Source of the DNA: Pseudomonadota bacterium
GTDB lineage: Bacteria > Pseudomonadota > Alphaproteobacteria > Rhizobiales > Devosiaceae
NCBI GenBank assembly: GCA_023428425.1
Contig: JAEYYP010000133.1
Coordinates: forward strand, 1-19,637
Length of the DNA: 19,637 nt
Direction: 5' to 3'
A program made the position numbers and the translations under genes. Under the pieces are notes generated by a model. The model was not told the DNA's origin, searched no databases, and saw only the letters and a list, made by a program, of their open reading frames with translations. Of this stretch, positions 16,156-19,637 are shown in pieces. The number at the start of each line of letters is the position of its first letter. Position 1 is the stretch's first letter.

Positions 16156-16184
16156 TTGACAACCGCCGGGCTTGAACGTCAAGC
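16156..16184 (+). promoter_or_regulatory. Possible promoter/operator of the HDAC-xseB-tlyA operon
   Basis: A good -35 hexamer TTGACA is at 16156-16161. Seventeen bases downstream the -10 position (16179-16184) reads TCAAGC, a poor match. A 13-bp inverted repeat, CTTGA-ACG-TCAAG (16171-16183), covers the spacer end and -10 region and could be a regulator site. Confidence 0.3.
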
Positions 16185-16208
16185 TTCACCGGCAATCGGC
16201 GGCCCTTC

Positions 16209-17138
16209 ATGACCACTCTGCTCGTTTCCCAACCCAATTTCGACAGCCACGCCACCCCCACCGGCCACCCCGAGCGGGCCGACCGGATCAGGGCGGTCGA
16301 CACCGCGTTGAGCGGCGAGAAGTTCGCGACGCTCAAGCGGCGCGAGGCGCCCTCTGGCGATCTCACTCTCGCCGAGCTCGTGCACCCCGGGGATTACCTG
16401 CGGCAGCTGGCGCAGATCCGACCGGCCGAAGGGATCGCGCGGATCGACGAGGACACCTTCATTTCCGCGCGCTCGCTGGAGGCCGCCTCGACGGCGCTCG
16501 GCGCCGGGCTGCTGGCGCTCGAGGAGGTTGCGCTGGGCGGGGTCCGCAACGCCTTCTGTGCCGTGCGCCCGCCGGGGCACCATGCCGAGCGCGACCGGCC
16601 GATGGGGTTCTGCCTCATCAACACCATCGCCGTGGTGGCCCGCGAGGCGCAGCGCAAGTTCGGCGCCGAGCGGGTAGCCATCGTCGATTTCGACGTGCAC
16701 CACGGCAACGGCACCGAGAACATCTTCCAGGATGATCCGACCGTGTTCTACGCCTCGTCGCACCAGTGGCCGCTTTATCCGGGCACCGGAGCCGAGAGCT
16801 TCACCGGCGTCGGCAATATCTGCAACGCGACGCTCGCGGCGGGCACCGCTGGCAAGGAGATGCGCGAGGCCTACGAGGATCGGATATTCCCGGCGCTCGA
16901 GGCGTTCCGCCCCGATTTCCTGCTGATCTCCGCCGGTTTCGATGCCGACTACCGCGATCCGCTGGGTGGCCTCAACTGGCGACCCGAGGACTTCGTCTGG
17001 CTGACCGAAAGGCTGTGCCGCATCGCCGGCAAGCTGTGCGAGGGTCGGGTGGTCTCGATGCTGGAAGGTGGGTACGACCGGCAGGGATTGGCGACCGGCG
17101 CCGCCGCCCATGTTGAAACTTTGATGGCCGCGGGCTAG
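16209..17138 (+). CDS. Histone-deacetylase-family hydrolase
   Basis: A 309-aa member of the arginase/deacetylase fold, class II HDAC-like. It has the HPER motif (20-23), the catalytic His pair PPGHHAE (HH at 124-125), zinc ligands D162 and H164 in FDVHHGNG and D245 in SAGFDAD, and the catalytic Tyr289 in EGGYD. The complete site predicts an active zinc amidohydrolase; bacterial relatives act on acetyl-polyamines or acetyl-lysine, and the substrate here is unknown. There is a weak Shine-Dalgarno at 16209. The gene starts a plus-strand cluster with xseB (31 bp downstream) and tlyA. Confidence 0.93.
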   Translation: MTTLLVSQPNFDSHATPTGHPERADRIRAVDTALSGEKFATLKRREAPSGDLTLAELVHPGDYLRQLAQIRPAEGIARIDEDTFISARSLEAASTALGAGLLALEEVALGGVRNAFCAVRPPGHHAERDRPMGFCLINTIAVVAREAQRKFGAERVAIVDFDVHHGNGTENIFQDDPTVFYASSHQWPLYPGTGAESFTGVGNICNATLAAGTAGKEMREAYEDRIFPALEAFRPDFLLISAGFDADYRDPLGGLNWRPEDFVWLTERLCRIAGKLCEGRVVSMLEGGYDRQGLATGAAAHVETLMAAG

Positions 17139-17168
17139 CAACGCCCCTCATCGCACAGGAGCTCCGCC

Positions 17169-17417
17169 ATGGCCGATTCCCCCTTCGACGACATCAAGGG
17201 TATGAGCTTCGAGACCGCGCTGAAGGAGCTGGAAGGCATCGTCGGCAAGCTCGAAAGCGGGCAGGCGCCACTCGCCGAGTCGATCGCCATCTACGAGCGC
17301 GGCGAGGCACTGAAGGCGCATTGCGAGGCGCTGCTGAAGGCGGCGGAGATGCGCATCGAGAAGATTACCCTGCGCGGCGGCCAGCCCGCAGGCACCGAGC
17401 CGCTCGATCCCCAGTGA
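17169..17417 (+). CDS. xseB: Exodeoxyribonuclease VII small subunit
   Basis: An 82-aa protein with the XseB helical hairpin: [19 protein letters not shown] (15-33), [20 protein letters not shown] and a final helix AEMRIEKI. XseB subunits assemble in several copies onto the XseA catalytic subunit to degrade single-stranded DNA; xseA is not in this window, as is usual. AGGAG sits 8 nt before the ATG. It follows the HDAC-like gene by 31 bp and precedes tlyA by 4 bp. Confidence 0.95.
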   Translation: MADSPFDDIKGMSFETALKELEGIVGKLESGQAPLAESIAIYERGEALKAHCEALLKAAEMRIEKITLRGGQPAGTEPLDPQ

Positions 17418-17421
17418 TATC

Positions 17422-18171
17422 GTGGCCGAGCGCACCCGTCTCGACCAGGCGCTCGAAGCCCGCGGGCTGACCCCGTCCCGCGCCCGGGCGCGGGACGCTA
17501 TCCTGCGCGGCACGGTAGAGGTGAACGGCATCGTCGCCACCAAGCCGCATCAGCCGGTAGGCGAAACTGACATCATAACGCTTTATGACCCTGCCGCCGG
17601 CTATGTTTCGCGCGCCGCCCTGAAGCTGATCGCCGGCCTTGATGCAGGAAGCATCGATCCGACTGCCAAGGTCTGCCTCGACCTCGGATCCTCGACCGGC
17701 GGCTTCACCCAGGTGCTGCTCGAACGCGGTGCTGCGAGGGTCTACGCCGTCGATGTCGGTCACGACCAGCTGCACCAGAGCCTGCGCGCTGATTCACGTG
17801 TAACAAGCCTCGAAGGCGTCAACGGCCGCGACCTGACGGACGCACTGATCCCCGAGCCGATCGACCTGGTCGTCTCCGACGTCAGCTTCGTTTCCATCCT
17901 CAAGGTGATCGCGCCCGCGCTCGCACTCTGCACGCCCGACGCCGAGGCGGTGATCCTCATCAAGCCGCAGTTCGAGGTGGGCCAAGAGAATGTCGGCAAG
18001 GGCGGCATCGTCACCGATCCCGACGCCATCGCTGCCGCCACGACGCGGGTGGTCGAAGGCCTGGCGGCGGCGGGCTGGCAGTACGTCGTGTCCGTGCCGT
18101 CACCGATCAGCGGTGGAGATGGCAACAGGGAAACCGTCACAGTGTTCCGGCAGGATGGCCGCCGCGGCTGA
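17422..18171 (+). CDS. tlyA: TlyA-family 2'-O-methyltransferase (S4 + FtsJ domains)
   Basis: A 249-aa TlyA-family protein. The S4 RNA-binding domain spans about 4-55 (RLDQALEARGL, ARARDAILRGTVEVNG). The FtsJ-like methyltransferase domain follows, with K68 in SRAALKLIAG, the SAM-binding CLDLGSSTGGFTQVLL (85-100), DLVVSDVSF, LIKPQFEVG and the late NRETVTVF, so the K-D-K-E catalytic set is present. Mycobacterial TlyA 2'-O-methylates 16S and 23S rRNA; the names hemolysin A or YqxC also appear for this family. It starts with GTG 4 bp after the xseB stop, pointing to translational coupling. In other Hyphomicrobiales dxs normally lies between these two genes. Confidence 0.95.
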   Translation: MAERTRLDQALEARGLTPSRARARDAILRGTVEVNGIVATKPHQPVGETDIITLYDPAAGYVSRAALKLIAGLDAGSIDPTAKVCLDLGSSTGGFTQVLLERGAARVYAVDVGHDQLHQSLRADSRVTSLEGVNGRDLTDALIPEPIDLVVSDVSFVSILKVIAPALALCTPDAEAVILIKPQFEVGQENVGKGGIVTDPDAIAAATTRVVEGLAAAGWQYVVSVPSPISGGDGNRETVTVFRQDGRRG

Positions 18172-18463
18172 ACGCCGCCGGAGCCATACCGAGTTGAGCT
18201 ACCTGCTGACGCCGCTGCTCATCGTGCTGCTCTTGGTCGGGCTGGTGCTGGCGCCGACGCCGATCCCGCTCGGCGTGCCGATCATGGCGCTGTCGCTCTT
18301 CGCGCTCATCGCCACCAACCCCCACGCCGCCCGGCTGGTGCAGGGCCTGCGCGGACGTTTCGCCGTGCTGGACAAGGGCATGCGCTTCGTCGAGGACCGC
18401 GCCGGCGGCCGGATCGGCGAGACCTTGCGCCGGACCCGACCGACAGAAGCGCCGCCTCAGTAG
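18155..18463 (+). CDS. Small membrane protein, function unknown
   Basis: A 102-aa open frame from the ATG at 18155, overlapping the tlyA end by 17 bp and the convergent aroC end by 7 bp. Two hydrophobic segments (about 16-33 and 37-53) separated by [10 protein letters not shown] form a probable helical hairpin, followed by a basic tail ([18 protein letters not shown]). The layout vaguely recalls PGPGW-type small membrane proteins, but I do not recognise a family. AGG abuts the ATG; an in-frame TTG at about 18194 would leave about 89 aa. The membrane pattern and the tail make it more credible than the many shadow frames. It is likely the last gene of the plus-strand operon. Confidence 0.65.
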   Translation: MAAAAERRRSHTELSYLLTPLLIVLLLVGLVLAPTPIPLGVPIMALSLFALIATNPHAARLVQGLRGRFAVLDKGMRFVEDRAGGRIGETLRRTRPTEAPPQ

Positions 18464-19563
18464 CCGATGCCGCCCTCGCGACCGGTCTGGCCGCGGTGGC
18501 GCAGATAGTGGTCGGCCAGTACCACCGCCATCATGGCTTCGCCGATCGGCACGGCGCGGATGCCGACGCAGGGGTCGTGGCGTCCTTTGGTCACCACCTC
18601 GGTATTTTCGTTGGTGACCGTGACGCTCTCGCGCGGCGTGATGATCGATGAGGTCGGCTTCACCGCGAAGCGCACCACGATCGGGTCGCCGTTCGAGATG
18701 CCGCCGAGGATGCCGCCGGCATGGTTCGACTTGAAGTACGGCCCCTGGTTGCCGGCGCGCATCTCGTCGGCGTTTTCCGTGCCCGTGAGCGAAGCGGCGT
18801 TCATGCCCTCGCCGATTTCGACGCCCTTCACGGCGTTGATCGACATCATCGCCGAGGCCAGGTCGGCGCTGAGCTTGCCGTAGATCGGCGCCCCCCAGCC
18901 CGGCGGCACGCCTTCGGCCACGACTTCGACGATGGCCCCGACCGAGTTGCCCGCCTTGCGCACGCCGTCGAGATAGCCCTCCCATTCCTGCGCGGCGACC
19001 GGGTCGGCGCAGTAGAAGGGGTTCTGGTCGACCTGGTCCCAGTCGAAACGGCTGTAGTCGATCCTGTGCGGCCCGACCTGCACGAGGCTGGCGCGCACCG
19101 TGACATTGGGGATGACGAGGCGGGCGACCGCGCCGGCCGCCACCCGCGCCGCCGTCTCGCGGGCCGAGGCGCGACCCGAACCCTTGTAGTCGCGGATGCC
19201 GTATTTCTGCTGGTAGGTGAAGTCGGCGTGGCCGGGCCGGTACTTGTCCTTGATCTCGGAGTAATCCTTGGAGCGCTGGTCGGTGTTCTCGATCATCAGC
19301 GAGATCGGCGTACCGGTGGTCTTGAGCACTCCGTCGGCCTCGTCCTCGAACGTGCCCGACAGGATGCGAACCGCGTCGTCCTCGCGGCGCTGCGTCGTGA
19401 ACCGGCTCTGCCCCGGCTTGCGACGGTCGAGGTCGCGCTGGATGGCTTCGACCGAGATCGGCAGGCCCGGCGGGCAGCCATCCACCACGACGCCGAGCGC
19501 CGGCCCGTGGCTTTCGCCCCAGGTGGTGAAACGGAAGAGGTGGCCGAAACTGTTGAACGACAT
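18457..19563 (-). CDS. aroC: Chorismate synthase
   Basis: A 368-aa enzyme of normal length catalysing the last shikimate-pathway step, EPSP to chorismate, with reduced FMN. Family signatures are present: [18 protein letters not shown] (16-33), [15 protein letters not shown] (128-142) and [17 protein letters not shown] (328-344), together with FTTQRREDD (55-63) and [16 protein letters not shown] near 270. The start ATG at 19563 has only a weak GGGGCG upstream. It converges on the small membrane protein gene with a 7-bp overlap and no terminator between them. A candidate promoter lies directly upstream. Confidence 0.97.
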   Translation of the reverse strand: MSFNSFGHLFRFTTWGESHGPALGVVVDGCPPGLPISVEAIQRDLDRRKPGQSRFTTQRREDDAVRILSGTFEDEADGVLKTTGTPISLMIENTDQRSKDYSEIKDKYRPGHADFTYQQKYGIRDYKGSGRASARETAARVAAGAVARLVIPNVTVRASLVQVGPHRIDYSRFDWDQVDQNPFYCADPVAAQEWEGYLDGVRKAGNSVGAIVEVVAEGVPPGWGAPIYGKLSADLASAMMSINAVKGVEIGEGMNAASLTGTENADEMRAGNQGPYFKSNHAGGILGGISNGDPIVVRFAVKPTSSIITPRESVTVTNENTEVVTKGRHDPCVGIRAVPIGEAMMAVVLADHYLRHRGQTGREGGIGY

Positions 19564-19590
19564 GGACGCGCCCCGGAAAAGGTCACGGGC

Positions 19591-19620
19591 GTTCTAGGGG
19601 CAGGGAAGCGGCGGCGTCAA
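19591..19620 (-). promoter_or_regulatory. Promoter candidate for aroC
   Basis: On the minus strand TTGACG (19615-19620) and TAGAAC (19591-19596) have an 18-bp spacer, predicting a start near 19584 and a leader of about 20 nt to the aroC ATG. No attenuator-like structure is visible. Confidence 0.5.
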
Positions 19621-19637
19621 TCTTCCCCCGTCTGCAG

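Noticed and set aside
16179..17141. 320-codon minus frame antisense to the HDAC-like gene
   Set aside because: Shadow frame. The plus frame has the full catalytic site.
18137..18985. 282-codon minus frame over the aroC 3' end
   Set aside because: Arg/Gly-rich shadow of aroC in another frame.

Overview
The window looks like a chromosomal segment of a high-GC alphaproteobacterium, most likely Hyphomicrobiales (a Devosia-like lineage is my best guess). The basis is strong G/C bias at third codon positions, gene content (histone deacetylase-like gene, xseB, tlyA, pdxH, J-domain protein, aroC), and mostly weak Shine-Dalgarno sequences. No rRNA, CRISPR array, insertion sequence or intact integrase was found.

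Layout. Positions 1-392 hold two divergent tRNA genes, tRNA-Pro(CGG) on minus with a tight hairpin/T-tract terminator and tRNA-Gln(TTG) on plus. Positions 451 to about 5547 (minus) hold one giant gene of about 1,700 codons. It joins a DnaQ-like 3'-5' exonuclease domain, a RecQ-type SF2 helicase and a complete UvrD/Rep-type SF1 helicase, and it is the most unusual item here. Behind its 5' end lies about 550 bp without a confident gene, containing a weak candidate for a decayed tyrosine-recombinase C-terminus. Positions 6101-7104 hold a siderophore-interacting flavoprotein gene (minus) with a palindromic operator candidate, then the terminator of bioY. Positions 7128-8757 hold bioY (minus), divergent from a metallo-beta-lactamase-fold hydrolase (plus).

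Positions 8761-11974 (minus) form a three-gene envelope cluster: a YjgN/DUF898 polytopic membrane protein, a membrane-anchored M48 metalloprotease coupled to it by a one-base stop/start overlap, and a DUF1499 membrane protein. Positions 12052-13759 hold divergent pdxH and a class B J-domain protein gene. Positions 13756-16119 (minus) hold the gene order sua5 then a tandem HD/HD-GYP protein. Positions 16209-18463 (plus) hold a histone-deacetylase-like hydrolase, xseB, tlyA and a small membrane protein. Positions 18457-19563 (minus) hold aroC with a recognisable sigma70-type promoter at the window end.

Most genes right of 6.1 kb are ordinary core metabolism, RNA modification or envelope functions. 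The novelty candidates are the exonuclease-RecQ-UvrD fusion, the YjgN/M48/DUF1499 module, the HD-GYP protein whose first HD domain has a replaced metal motif, and an HDAC-xseB-tlyA cluster without the dxs gene that usually sits inside it.
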